Assembly (NCBI GenBank): GCA_913054495.1
Contig: CAJXIY010000018.1
Location: forward strand, 1 to 36,425
Reading direction: 5' to 3'
From: an uncultured Gammaproteobacteria bacterium
Lineage (GTDB): Bacteria; Pseudomonadota; Gammaproteobacteria; Pseudomonadales; Pseudohongiellaceae
DNA length: 36,425 nt
The position numbers and the translations under genes were made by a program. Each line of letters starts with the position of its first letter. Within the stretch, counting starts at the first letter, position 1. The notes beneath the pieces were generated by a model. The model worked only from the letters and a program-made list of their open reading frames with translations, was not told the DNA's origin and did no database searches. Positions 16,255 through 24,346 of this stretch are shown piece by piece.

Positions 16255-16836
16255 CTATGCTCCCTTGTCCGCATAGTCGGCATCGTAATAGCCATAGGGT
16301 GACTGCCAGACATGCCGGTCTTCGAAACCCAATAACTGGTAGCCTATGTTGTCACGATTGCCGCCGTATTCCGGCAGGGAAAACATGCCGGCCACGGTGA
16401 GATATCGAATCGTGGCGAAAAATGCAGACGCTTCGATGTCAGTCAGCAATCGATCTTGCTGCTCCGCTTGCAGTTCATAAAAGTGCGTAACAGCGAAACG
16501 CATTTCAGCAGCAGCTTGAAGTTCGGTTAATCCGCGCCGAAGAATTTCATGCTCCGCTTCCCGGCCATCACCCAGTACCTTGTCGATAAAATAGATAACG
16601 CCCGCCTCGGTAGCGCCTGGCGTGGCGTCGGTGGGAATGATGCGTGCAGCGATGGCGGTAAACTCCATTGCCTCTTCTGCACTCAGCGTAGTGAATTCCC
16701 CTTCGCCAAGCCGCGCTTCCTGCGCGCGTTCGCAGGAAGTCAGAATCATCGGTAGGGTCAAGACGATACAGGAGCCGCGGGCGGCATTTCCGGCCGACCT
16801 GAGAAAGGCCCGGCGAGAGTATTGAGTTGGTGTCAC
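16255..16836 (-). CDS. Gluconate 2-dehydrogenase subunit 3-like Tat lipoprotein
   Basis: A 193-residue small subunit of the Gluconate_2-dh3 family. The twin-arginine motif SRRAFL (residues 7-12) is followed by a hydrophobic stretch and ILTSC with Cys35 as a possible lipidation site, so it would carry the folded flavoprotein through the Tat system and may anchor it to the membrane. The mature part is helical and acidic (AMEFTAIAARIIPTDATPGA, IYFIDKVLG, FAVTHFYELQAEQQDRLL, GMFSLPEYGGN), matching the family. It is the first gene of the run: subunit 3, GMC, GST, PQQ dehydrogenase. The tight 2-base spacing to the GMC gene supports a stable complex. Confidence 0.9.
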   Translation of the reverse strand: MTPTQYSRRAFLRSAGNAARGSCIVLTLPMILTSCERAQEARLGEGEFTTLSAEEAMEFTAIAARIIPTDATPGATEAGVIYFIDKVLGDGREAEHEILRRGLTELQAAAEMRFAVTHFYELQAEQQDRLLTDIEASAFFATIRYLTVAGMFSLPEYGGNRDNIGYQLLGFEDRHVWQSPYGYYDADYADKGA

Positions 16837-17021
16837 GGCAGCTTACCCCCAAGAGAATCATCGCCAGAATGGCTACTGCTATTAAGAAGGGATCGAGTCT
16901 AGCATAAGCTTAAGGCCATGTTGTGGCGCGCTGATTTTGCCTGCAACAATTCATCCCGGTCTGATTGTCCATCAGTGCTGCCGCGTCGGCAGCGAAGCGC
17001 ATTTGTATAAACGGTCCTAAC

Positions 17022-17501
17022 TCAGGCCAATTCACCGGCAGCCGTTACCGGCAGCGGCGCGTCTTGTTTTATGGCCATTAAACTGAAATGGGACTCCATG
17101 TTGCTCACCCCGGGGAACTTGAGTATGCGTTGCATGGATAGTTTCGAGAAATGATCCATGCTGTAAGCCACGACCTTCAACAGGAAATCGTAACTCCCGC
17201 TCATGACATGACACTCCACGATGTGTGCTTCCGCCTTCACGCAATCCAGGAACGCTTCCCGGTTGTGATCGTCGTGCTTTTCGAGGGTGATCTGAACGAA
17301 TGCTGTTACCTGTAAGCCCAGCGCGCCGTTATTGATCCTGGCGCCATAACTCGCTATTAGGCCGCAGTCCTCCAACCGTTTCACCCGTCTGAAGCATGGC
17401 GACTCCGACAAACCCACGCGCCCGGCCAGATCTACATTGGAGATGCGCCCCTCGACCTGCAGCACATTCAGAATCTGTCGTTCGGCCCTGTCCAGTTTCA
17501 T
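17022..17501 (-). CDS. Lrp/AsnC-family transcription regulator
   Basis: A 159-residue regulator. The ATG at 17501 gives the usual family start (MKLDRAERQILNVLQVEGRI); an upstream ATG at 17615 would add a spurious 38 residues. The helix-turn-helix is ISNVDLAGRVGLSESPCFRR (residues about 20-40), followed by the AsnC ligand-binding domain (AHIVECHVMSGSYDFLLKVV is the typical effector-pocket strand). It is divergent from hppD across a 156-base gap, so it probably controls hppD, perhaps in response to an aromatic amino acid, and may also control itself. A spaced palindrome in the gap is listed separately. Confidence 0.9.
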   Translation of the reverse strand: MKLDRAERQILNVLQVEGRISNVDLAGRVGLSESPCFRRVKRLEDCGLIASYGARINNGALGLQVTAFVQITLEKHDDHNREAFLDCVKAEAHIVECHVMSGSYDFLLKVVAYSMDHFSKLSMQRILKFPGVSNMESHFSLMAIKQDAPLPVTAAGELA

Positions 17502-17533
17502 CGCAAGCAACCCTCTGAAAATCAATAAGAATA

Positions 17534-17555
17534 GAAGAAATCCACTAATTTCTAC
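17534..17555. promoter_or_regulatory. Candidate Lrp-type operator
   Basis: AGAAAT (17536-17541) and ATTTCT (17548-17553) form a 6-base perfect inverted repeat with a 6-base AT-rich spacer, with a further G/C pair outside. It sits in the divergent region between the Lrp/AsnC gene and hppD. The AT-rich spaced dyad resembles Lrp-family sites, but it is a single site found by eye. Confidence 0.35.
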
Positions 17556-17657
17556 TCCAATACTGCGGAAAATAGGTGAAAAGCAGCCCAACATTAGCGC
17601 TATAGTTCTCCTCATTCAAGCGGGATCATCATCACTAGCCGATTGAGGCGCACACAA

Positions 17658-18734
17658 ATGGCAGACTTATTCCCCAACCCCATGGGCCTGGATGGCTTCG
17701 AATTCATAGAATTTTCCGCGGGCGAGCGCGACATTCTCGAGCCGGTGTTCGCCAACATGGGCTTCGAACTGGTTGCCCGTCATCGCACCAAGGCGGTAGA
17801 TTTGTGGCGCCAGGGCAACATCAATTTCATTATCAATTACGAAGAGAAGTCTCCGGCCGCCTACTACGCCAAGGAGCATGGACCCTCGGCATGTGGCATG
17901 GCGTTTCGGGTCAAGAACGCCGCCAGGGCCTACGCCCGGGCGCTGGAACTGGATGCACAACCCATCGATATACCGGTCGGTCCCATGGAGCTGAAGTTGC
18001 CAGCCATACAGGGCATCGGCGGTGCCATCCTCTACCTTATCGATCGCTATGAAGAGGGTTCTTCTATTTACGATATCGATTTTGACTATCTGCAGGGAGT
18101 AGAGCGCAATCCCGTGGGCTGTGGTTTCACTACCATCGACCATCTGACCCACAATGTGTATCGCGGGCGCATGAACTACTGGGCCGGCTATTATGAAAAG
18201 CTGTTCAACTTCCGTGAAATTCGCCATTTTGACATCGAGGGCGAATACACGGGATTGCGCAGCCTCGCCCTGGGCGCTCCGGATGGCAAGATCAAAATCC
18301 CATTGAATGAAGAGGCGGGTAGTTCCGGCCAGATCGAAGAGTATCTGATGCAGTACAACGGCGAGGGTATTCAACACATCGCCTTCGCCTGCGATGATTT
18401 AATCGCCTGCTGGGACCGACTCGAGAAGCGCGGGGTGAAATTCATGACGCCGCCGCCAGATACCTATTACGAGATGCTCGAGGAGCGCCTGTCGGGTCAT
18501 GGCGAGCCGGTGGCAGAGTTACAACGTCGCGGCATTCTGCTCGATGGTGTGTGTAATGATGGTGAACCCAGACTGTTGTTGCAGATATTTTCGGAAACTG
18601 TGGTTGGACCGATTTTCTTCGAATTCATTCAACGCAAGCGCGACGAAGGCTTCGGCGAGGGCAATTTTCAGGCCCTGTTCGAGTCTATGGAGCGAGATCA
18701 ATTACGCCGGGGCGTCATCAAAGCCAGTGCCTGA
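17658..18734 (+). CDS. hppD: 4-hydroxyphenylpyruvate dioxygenase
   Basis: A 358-residue Fe(II) dioxygenase that converts 4-hydroxyphenylpyruvate to homogentisate in tyrosine breakdown. The ATG at 17658 gives the start [19 protein letters not shown], nearly the Pseudomonas sequence; GAGG lies about 9 bases upstream. The three iron ligands are in place: His162 ([12 protein letters not shown]), His240 ([12 protein letters not shown]) and Glu322 ([18 protein letters not shown]). Length and C-terminal gate helix are normal. Homogentisate dioxygenase and fumarylacetoacetase genes are not in this window. It diverges from an Lrp/AsnC gene. A decayed partial copy, including the 3' flank, lies at 20369-20573. 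Confidence 0.97.
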   Translation: MADLFPNPMGLDGFEFIEFSAGERDILEPVFANMGFELVARHRTKAVDLWRQGNINFIINYEEKSPAAYYAKEHGPSACGMAFRVKNAARAYARALELDAQPIDIPVGPMELKLPAIQGIGGAILYLIDRYEEGSSIYDIDFDYLQGVERNPVGCGFTTIDHLTHNVYRGRMNYWAGYYEKLFNFREIRHFDIEGEYTGLRSLALGAPDGKIKIPLNEEAGSSGQIEEYLMQYNGEGIQHIAFACDDLIACWDRLEKRGVKFMTPPPDTYYEMLEERLSGHGEPVAELQRRGILLDGVCNDGEPRLLLQIFSETVVGPIFFEFIQRKRDEGFGEGNFQALFESMERDQLRRGVIKASA

Positions 18735-18828
18735 CACCGGGACTCTGAATGAAGGTTAAACGACCTGCTTTTTTGCCTGCCCCAGTATCTGCTGGTTTAT
18801 TCTGGCTTAAGTTCTCGTTGCGGACATG

Positions 18829-18969
18829 GGGACGCCTGCAACATAGCAACTAACTACCCGCTCTGAATCTGTCATTGGTTCGACAAAATTATCTCTTCGC
18901 TTCGTGAATATTGTTACCGCCTGCCAAAATATTCAGCATATGCGTAAGTTGCTGAGTTGCAGGCGTCCC
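18829..18969. repeat. 141-base nested inverted repeat
   Basis: The outer arms, 18829-18851 and 18947-18969, are 23 bases each and complementary at 21 positions; both begin GGGACGCCTGCAAC at the outer end. An inner perfect 7-base pair, GAATATT (18906-18912) and AATATTC (18928-18934), sits within the loop. The GGGAC outer end resembles the REP-like elements elsewhere in the window, but the body differs and it is longer. It could be a miniature mobile element or fold as a structured RNA. Confidence 0.7.
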
Positions 18970-19037
18970 TACTAGCTCCAGTTCATCTAAGGGATCGAGT
19001 CATGCTCGCATAGAATTATTGGAGGAGACTAACAAAC

Positions 19038-19058
19038 TACTGTATTTTTACTCTGCCC
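19038..19058. repeat. Solo half of a GGGTCAGAGTAAAAATACAGTA-class repeat
   Basis: TACTGTATTTTTACTCTG at 19038-19055 followed by CCC is identical, apart from one missing A, to the right arm of the perfect palindrome at 34611-34654. The left arm is absent. Confidence 0.6.
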
Positions 19059-19163
19059 TATGATATCTGATCCCATTTGCTACTTGTGCTAGGTTATGTA
19101 CTTTTCTGGGCTAGGCAACTGGCGCCACTGCACTACTGAATTGACATTAAAAAGGAGAATACT

Positions 19164-20321
19164 ATGTTTCGTTTATTCTTAAATCTTGCGATCAACTGCT
19201 TGCTCGTAACCGCGGCGGCAACGACTGCCGCACAGTCCGATATCTACTACGCGGCCCACCATGATTATCGAGTCGTGACGGTTGCGGAGGGCTTGGTACA
19301 TCCCTGGTCAATGGCGTGGCTGCCCAACGGGGACATGCTGATTACGGAAAAGCCCGGTCGCTTGAGAATCATTCGAGACGGTCAACTGTTGCCGGAAGCT
19401 ATTCCCGGTACGCCGGAAGTATTTTACGAAGGCCAGGGCGGACTATTCGATGTTCTGCCTCACCCGAATTTCAACGAGAACCGCTGGGTTTACCTGAGTT
19501 TTTCTAAGCCCGTAGGCGGCGGATCAACCACGGCGATAGTTCGCGGACGTTTGGAGAACGACCGGCTGTCTAATTTGGTGGAAATCTTTTCTGCGCAAGC
19601 AATCGGCAGGAGCCACTATGGCGGCAAAATGGTGTTCGACGATGATGGTTATCTCTTTCTCACCGCCGGAGACCGCCAAGTGCCCTCCACCGGTGATCTC
19701 AACTCTCATCCGGCACAAGATCTCAGCAATCACCATGGCGTCATAGTACGCCTGCATGATGATGGCAGTGTGCCCAATGACAATCCTTTCGTCGGTCGTG
19801 ACGATGCGCTTCCGGAAATCTGGAGTTATGGCCACCGTAGTCCCCAGGGTCTAGCGATACACCCGGAAACCGGTGACCTCTGGATGACAGAGCACGGCCC
19901 TCAGGGTGGAGATGAGCTCAACCGGGTCGAGCCCGGGACCAATTATGGCTGGCCCGTTGTTGGCTACGGCGTGAACTATGTGTCAAGCACACCGATCCAT
20001 GCCCGCCAGAGTCTGACCGGTATGGAGCGACCAGCCCACTTCTGGGTACCGTCAATTGCCACTTCCGGCCTTATGGTCTATACCGGCGACAAGTTCCCCA
20101 TGTGGCACGGTAGTATCATTGCCGGTGCCTTGGTCGGCGAGCGCCTTGCCCGTCTTCACATGAGCGACGATTACCGGGAAGTGGTAGTGGAAGAAACCCT
20201 GGCTTATGGCATGGGCCGCCTTCGCGACGTACGTCAGGGGCCGGATGGTTACATCTACGTGGCTATTTCTGACAGGGCTGGCGAACCGACTGAAATTGTT
20301 CGGCTGGAGCCGATAGATTGA
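19164..20321 (+). CDS. Soluble PQQ-dependent aldose dehydrogenase (YliI-like)
   Basis: A 385-residue exported six-bladed propeller of the soluble glucose/sorbosone dehydrogenase family (GSDH), like the E. coli aldose sugar dehydrogenase YliI. AAGGAGA lies upstream of the ATG, and a signal peptide runs to about TTAAQ. Family motifs are present in order: LVHPWSMAWLPNGDMLITEK, GGLFDVLPHPNF, SHYGGKMVFDDDGYLFLTAG with the catalytic His, WSYGHRSPQGLAIHPETGDL, WMTEHGPQGGDELN and GTNYGWPVVGYG. The C-terminus has RDVRQGPDGYIYVAISD. It would oxidise aldose sugars in the periplasm with PQQ. It is flanked by hppD and a decayed hppD copy, so it sits inside an old duplication. Confidence 0.93.
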   Translation: MFRLFLNLAINCLLVTAAATTAAQSDIYYAAHHDYRVVTVAEGLVHPWSMAWLPNGDMLITEKPGRLRIIRDGQLLPEAIPGTPEVFYEGQGGLFDVLPHPNFNENRWVYLSFSKPVGGGSTTAIVRGRLENDRLSNLVEIFSAQAIGRSHYGGKMVFDDDGYLFLTAGDRQVPSTGDLNSHPAQDLSNHHGVIVRLHDDGSVPNDNPFVGRDDALPEIWSYGHRSPQGLAIHPETGDLWMTEHGPQGGDELNRVEPGTNYGWPVVGYGVNYVSSTPIHARQSLTGMERPAHFWVPSIATSGLMVYTGDKFPMWHGSIIAGALVGERLARLHMSDDYREVVVEETLAYGMGRLRDVRQGPDGYIYVAISDRAGEPTEIVRLEPID

Positions 20322-20368
20322 GCTGAATCGTAGCGGCTACATCTGAACCAGCAGCTGGACCCTTGTGC

Positions 20369-20573
20369 GGGTGAATTCACAGAATTGCTCAGCCTCGCCC
20401 TGGGCGCTGCGGATGGTAAGATCAGATACCCTCTAGATCAAGAGGCTGGTAGTTCTAGCCAGATCGAAGAGTATCTGATGCAGACCTGGTCTGACACCGG
20501 GGCATTGAAAAAAAGCAACGCCCGGTTTTGACGGGGCTACTTCAGGATTTAAACCCGACTATTCTGTCTTAAG
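20369..20573 (+). pseudogene. hppD: Decayed second copy of hppD
   Basis: Positions 20369-20483 align without gaps to hppD 18239-18353 (115 bases each, from GEYTGL to the EEYLMQ codons), for example CAGATCGAAGAGTATCTGAT in both. The copy then jumps to a segment matching the hppD end and 3' flank: CTGACACCGG at 20491 against 18731, and TATTCTGTCTTAAG at 20560-20573 against TATTCTGGCTTAAG at 18798-18811. The 5' part and about 370 bases of the 3' coding part are missing. This is a relic of a duplicated hppD, not a gene. Confidence 0.88.
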
Positions 20574-20579
20574 CTAGCG

Positions 20580-22088
20580 TCACGGGGCTGCGGGCGTTTT
20601 CTCGGTAGCGGTCTCTTCGCCATTCTCCAGCGCTATGCGTTCATTCGGGTGAATGCTCTGCAGCGCAGTGCGGAAGGTGCCATCTCGCTGCTTTCTCTGC
20701 ATCAGCTGCAGTTTCCGTTCGGCCAGCATGACTCCGTACTCCTCTTCCTCCAGGTAGGTCACGCTGACGTGGAAATGAGACATGGCATCCACGCTACGAC
20801 CTCCAAACACCACCCACTGATCCGGATCGATGGACAGCGGATTGTTCTCGGTGTTGTCGAAATGGGTGCGCATGACGATCGCCGTGCCGGTGGGAAGTAA
20901 GGGCCTGGCGTCGTCTTCAAAAATGAAGGAAGTCTGCCAGTTGTGATTGTAATTATTGATCGAGGCAATCACGTCCCGACGATTGGCGCCGTGGCCGTAG
21001 TAGTCGTTTACCCGGCCTGGCCAAACCACTTCGATGGACATGGCGATGCCGTGCAGGTGCATGTGGCCACGGAAGCTGTTGAGCATCACCGGTTGCTCCA
21101 GCACCCAGGTGCGATACATGGTCTGGGTGCCGTGGGGTGGAATCAGGATATCGCGACCCCGGGGCTGATCGGAATCGAACTGGTCTATCAGGTGATGAAT
21201 TTCCACGCTGGCCTCGGTGGCGGGGGGCTCATCTTCGGGGTGGAACCAGAATGCCACCTCGATGTTGTCTTCGAATTCTTCTCCGATGGGAAAGTAATGG
21301 GCGCCAAAATTGATGGCGCCGGGGCCGACTTCAAACTTGATCCCGGTGTCCTCGCCGAAGTAATCCCAGCGCTTGCCGGCGCCGGCACCGACCACACGAC
21401 CGGAAGGACCCTCTTCCAAGCGCAATGACACGTTGTTGTGATGTAGGGCGCCGCGTCCCTTGATGGTATTTCTGATTTCCGCCGCCTTCAGAAAACGCGG
21501 CTGTGCCAAGGCCGGCCATTCCACGTCCACCGAGGGCCAGAAATCGCCGCCCGAGGCTCGTATCGCGATGGGGCCGGTCTCGAAGATCATATCCGGCGGG
21601 CCCAGCGTGGGTTCCAATTCCCATTCCAACCAGTTAGGCCAATTCACGGGAGCAGGCAGCATGGCCGGATCTCCCTCCGGCGCACCGGCATCTACCCAGG
21701 CGACTAGTGTGTCCAGGTCCTGGGGGCTGAGGGAAAAGTCATTCTTGAATTCCTGAATGCCGATGGTGGGGTCGAGGTGCCAGGGCGGCATCACCCTCCG
21801 GCTCACGTTATATTTGATTCGGGCGGCCCAGGGCATGGCTTGCTCGTATGTTTCCAGGGGCATCGGGGCAATGCCACCCGGCTGATGGCACTGCTGGCAG
21901 TTCTGCTGCAGAATCCTCACCACCTCGTTGGAGAACGTTGGGGCCTGTTGTGATTTCTCCTCTGCGGTGGCGGCATTGACACTGTGCAAGGGTAATAATA
22001 GAACAGCAGCCGTGCCCGCGATGAGTCGAACAAGCTGTCGGCAGCTTCGACTCCGGGAGGGGATGGTCTGATCCAATTGCTGTTTCAT
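20580..22088 (-). CDS. Cytochrome c fused to a copper monooxygenase-like domain
   Basis: A 502-residue exported protein with a signal peptide to about residue 40. A single c-type heme site CQQCH (64-68) is followed by GGIAPMPLETYEQAMPW and MPPWH, a cytochrome domain often found in oxidase or monooxygenase fusions. The C-terminal 320 residues carry His216-His217 (ALHHNNV), His264 (FGAHYFP), His342/His344/His346 (GHMHLHG), His409 (MRTHFDN) and Met436 (DAMSHFH). The order HH, H, HxH, M is that of the two copper sites of peptidylglycine and dopamine monooxygenases, so an ascorbate-type copper monooxygenase fold is my inference. It is the third gene of an operon after a molybdopterin oxidoreductase and an unknown exported protein. 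The substrate is unknown. Confidence 0.75.
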   Translation of the reverse strand: MKQQLDQTIPSRSRSCRQLVRLIAGTAAVLLLPLHSVNAATAEEKSQQAPTFSNEVVRILQQNCQQCHQPGGIAPMPLETYEQAMPWAARIKYNVSRRVMPPWHLDPTIGIQEFKNDFSLSPQDLDTLVAWVDAGAPEGDPAMLPAPVNWPNWLEWELEPTLGPPDMIFETGPIAIRASGGDFWPSVDVEWPALAQPRFLKAAEIRNTIKGRGALHHNNVSLRLEEGPSGRVVGAGAGKRWDYFGEDTGIKFEVGPGAINFGAHYFPIGEEFEDNIEVAFWFHPEDEPPATEASVEIHHLIDQFDSDQPRGRDILIPPHGTQTMYRTWVLEQPVMLNSFRGHMHLHGIAMSIEVVWPGRVNDYYGHGANRRDVIASINNYNHNWQTSFIFEDDARPLLPTGTAIVMRTHFDNTENNPLSIDPDQWVVFGGRSVDAMSHFHVSVTYLEEEEYGVMLAERKLQLMQRKQRDGTFRTALQSIHPNERIALENGEETATEKTPAAP

Positions 22089-22162
22089 ATCGCAACTCTC
22101 CTGTTGATCTTGATTTCGTTAGCGCCATAGCAGCGCGGCAAGCGGCTTACCGGCTATGACTT

Positions 22163-23125
22163 TTACTCCACGTTGATCCTGACAAAGGCATTGGTCCAAC
22201 AGCACCAGAATTCAAAGTCATTGGTCTCATAGTTTGAACGACCCGAGTCATTGTAAGCCTGAACCTGCACGATGTATTCCCCTGGCTGCGTGAACACTGC
22301 TTCGGTGCTGGACTGTCCGTAGGCAAACTCGGAATCGGCCCAGCTGGACGCAGCTATCCAACCCAGGGTCTCTTCCTTCCACGAGCTCCAGTTCGGCGTA
22401 AAAGTCACCTCACCAGGCCCCTGGTACTTGAACCATCGAACCCGGATCGCCCGATCATCCTCTTCCCGATAGGGATTGTCACGCCGCACACGGGCGTTGA
22501 GAGCGACCGGCATGCCCACCTGCGCCTCGATGGTGTCGGCTACCATGCCCCGGCCGAAGCCGACCCGACCTACCGCCAGTGGGCCCTCCGCCGTCAGTCT
22601 TAGCTTCGGTGGGCTGTTCTTGCGCGAAAATTGCAGCGGCTCATCGTGGCGGTAAGTGCTATAGACCAGGCGACCCGGGGAGCTGAATACCTGCTCGGTG
22701 CGCTCGTCGATCAGGGTCCACACTACGTCGCGATCTCCCCAGTCCTCGGGAACCGTCACGCTCAAAACACAGTAGTGTCTGCGGCCGCCATCCGGTTGTG
22801 GCATGAAGTGAGTCGGCTGCAAGCCGTTAAACTGAGCAGGCTCGAGGAAGTTATTGGGGCCGATGGGGATGTCAAAAATTTCCACGGTGTTGGTGTTGAA
22901 GTAACCGAAGCACAGCTGATAGCTACCATCGGGATTCGGAAACCAGCCCTCGAAGATCGGGATCACCGGGCCGCCGGTGGGGCGGACCAACTGCAGGTCA
23001 TTCTGATGCCCTCCCGGTGGCGCCACCCGGTTCCATCCAGGGATTCGGGCCTGGCCTTCGCTCTGAGTCCAACTCGCGGTAGCTGCGACGAATCCCAGCA
23101 AGGCGATGCACAAGGTCTTTTTCAT
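22163..23125 (-). CDS. Exported protein of unknown function
   Basis: A 320-residue protein with a signal peptide (about residues 1-25). I do not recognise the family. The body looks beta-rich and is Trp- and Pro-rich. It contains IFEGWFPNPDGSYQLCFGYF, then a VFSSPGRLVYSTYRHDEPLQ region, a middle segment with VRRDNPYREEDDRAIRVRWF, and a C-terminal Ig-like or PKD-like segment (AVFTQPGEYIVQVQAYNDSG) ending with paired cysteines (FWCCWTNAF). It lies between the molybdopterin oxidoreductase (stop 52 bases upstream) and the cytochrome/copper-like gene (75 bases downstream) on the same strand. It is probably a periplasmic partner or scaffold for that system. Confidence 0.8.
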   Translation of the reverse strand: MKKTLCIALLGFVAATASWTQSEGQARIPGWNRVAPPGGHQNDLQLVRPTGGPVIPIFEGWFPNPDGSYQLCFGYFNTNTVEIFDIPIGPNNFLEPAQFNGLQPTHFMPQPDGGRRHYCVLSVTVPEDWGDRDVVWTLIDERTEQVFSSPGRLVYSTYRHDEPLQFSRKNSPPKLRLTAEGPLAVGRVGFGRGMVADTIEAQVGMPVALNARVRRDNPYREEDDRAIRVRWFKYQGPGEVTFTPNWSSWKEETLGWIAASSWADSEFAYGQSSTEAVFTQPGEYIVQVQAYNDSGRSNYETNDFEFWCCWTNAFVRINVE

Positions 23126-23176
23126 CGACCGAAATTCCTCAGTTGTTCAAGCAAGCGGCTTAATCTATTTCACCTG

Positions 23177-23899
23177 CTAGGCCGGTAGCGGAGGCATTCG
23201 TGGCCCCGGTGTAGCGAATGTCATCTCGGTAATCGCCTTGATGCTGCGATTGCCGTAACGAAACGGGATAATCAATCGCAATGGCGCGCCATGTCGTGCA
23301 GGAATCGGTTCGTCGTTCATCAGCCAAACCAGCATGACTTGTGGATGTCTGAGAGTCTGCATTGGCTCGTCGATGTAGAAACGATCGGAGGCGATGAAGC
23401 GACAATAGTGGGCCTCCGGAATCAAACCCAGCATGTCGGCAAAATCACTGAAACGGACACCGGTCCACTTCACGATACCGCGGGGATTGGGCGCGCCGCA
23501 TTGCAGCAGAAAAGTATGGGACCGAATCGGCAGCTGTTCCAGATCTGAAAAATGCAGGGTGCCGGTCCTGGTTGCCAGACCACGGGTGTCTACCTTGATC
23601 TGCATCTGTCGATAGTCGAACTCGATTTCCGGAGTTTGGCGGCCCGGTGAGCGCCACATCAGTGGGTCACTAATAGGGCCTGCCGCGCTTTCAGGATGTT
23701 CGGGCGCCGACCCGTCTGGATTTAAGGGCAGTGGCGCCGGGAATCCATTACGTAAAGGTCGTTCCACCAGTTGCTGCGGCCAGTCGTCCTGCTCTGCCGC
23801 ATAGGCAATGTGTTGCCCCTCGGGCCTGAGTACATCCAGGGATAAGCCAGCCAAGGTAGCGGCCGACAGGGAGAGCGCTTTGCGTCTTGAGATTGTCAT
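23177..23899 (-). CDS. Tat-exported molybdopterin oxidoreductase (sulfite oxidase fold)
   Basis: A 240-residue protein of the sulfite oxidase/MsrP-type molybdopterin-binding family. The N-terminus has a twin-arginine signal (ISRRKALSLSAATLAG), so it folds with its cofactor before export. The molybdenum-binding cysteine is most likely Cys134 in TFLLQCGAPNPRG; KWTGVRFSDFADMLG and the later RHGAPLRLIIPFRYGNRSIK are typical of the fold. The usual ECVEGWS around the Cys is not conserved, so it is not a canonical MsrP, and a transmembrane MsrQ partner is absent. It is the first gene of the three-gene operon with the unknown protein and the cytochrome/copper-like protein, which may take its electrons. 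Confidence 0.88.
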   Translation of the reverse strand: MTISRRKALSLSAATLAGLSLDVLRPEGQHIAYAAEQDDWPQQLVERPLRNGFPAPLPLNPDGSAPEHPESAAGPISDPLMWRSPGRQTPEIEFDYRQMQIKVDTRGLATRTGTLHFSDLEQLPIRSHTFLLQCGAPNPRGIVKWTGVRFSDFADMLGLIPEAHYCRFIASDRFYIDEPMQTLRHPQVMLVWLMNDEPIPARHGAPLRLIIPFRYGNRSIKAITEMTFATPGPRMPPLPA

Positions 23900-24063
23900 T
23901 ACTGCACCTCTTCTGGTGAGTTTTTACTCTGAAGATGGTAATGTCTTTTGCTCCGGGAAAATAGGGGTAGACCCGTCTTTTTACATCTTTCCGAGCATTT
24001 CTTGATGCCATCACTGTCAGTAAACAGGTATGGTCTTGTTTTTTTTTGAACGCTGTTATTGGT

Positions 24064-24315
24064 TCAGTAGGTGCTATCGGGGTCAAACAGATTCATTTTC
24101 CTGAGCAGTGCATAAACGCCGATGGCTCCGAACGCACCAATAAATGACCACAGGATAATGGGTATTACGCCGAATGGCCCGAAGCCTTCCGGAACAGCTA
24201 CAGATGACCTGGTCACCAGCATCAGTACAAGATTGGCAAGGGCCGAAACCACGGCCGCGACAATGCCGATCTTCCACAAAGCCCAGGGTTCACGAGATAT
24301 GTCTGATTCGGTCAT
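24064..24315 (-). CDS. DUF6069-like small membrane protein
   Basis: An 83-residue protein with two predicted membrane segments, IGIVAAVVSALANLVLMLV (about 16-34) and FGVIPIILWSFIGAFGAIGV (about 48-67), joined by a short Pro/Gly loop and ending YALLRKMNL. This two-helix layout with FGPFG before the second helix resembles DUF6069 family proteins. It follows the CaiB/BaiF gene by 31 bases on the same strand and may ride on that transcript. Its function is unknown. Confidence 0.7.
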   Translation of the reverse strand: MTESDISREPWALWKIGIVAAVVSALANLVLMLVTRSSVAVPEGFGPFGVIPIILWSFIGAFGAIGVYALLRKMNLFDPDSTY

Positions 24316-24346
24316 TACATTGGCCTATAATAAGTCGTCAGTGATA

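Larger units (their letters stand above)
18735..19163. other. Gene-free 429-base region
   Basis: I see no coding frame here. It holds the 3' flank of hppD (matched by the decayed copy at 20491-20573), a nested inverted repeat (18829-18969), a half REP-like arm (19038-19058) and the ribosome site AAGGAGA of the next gene at about 19151. Confidence 0.7.

Noticed and set aside
17667-18377. 236-codon minus-strand frame opposite hppD
   Set aside because: The plus strand encodes all HPPD iron ligands; the minus frame is a by-product of codon use.
20943-21428. 161-codon plus-strand frame opposite the cytochrome/copper-like gene
   Set aside because: It has no family features and overlaps the His-rich ligand region of the real gene.
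23921-23932. TTTTTACTCTGA matching the REP-like arm at 34611
   Set aside because: Only 12 bases match, in an AT-rich leader, with no CCCC end and no partner arm.
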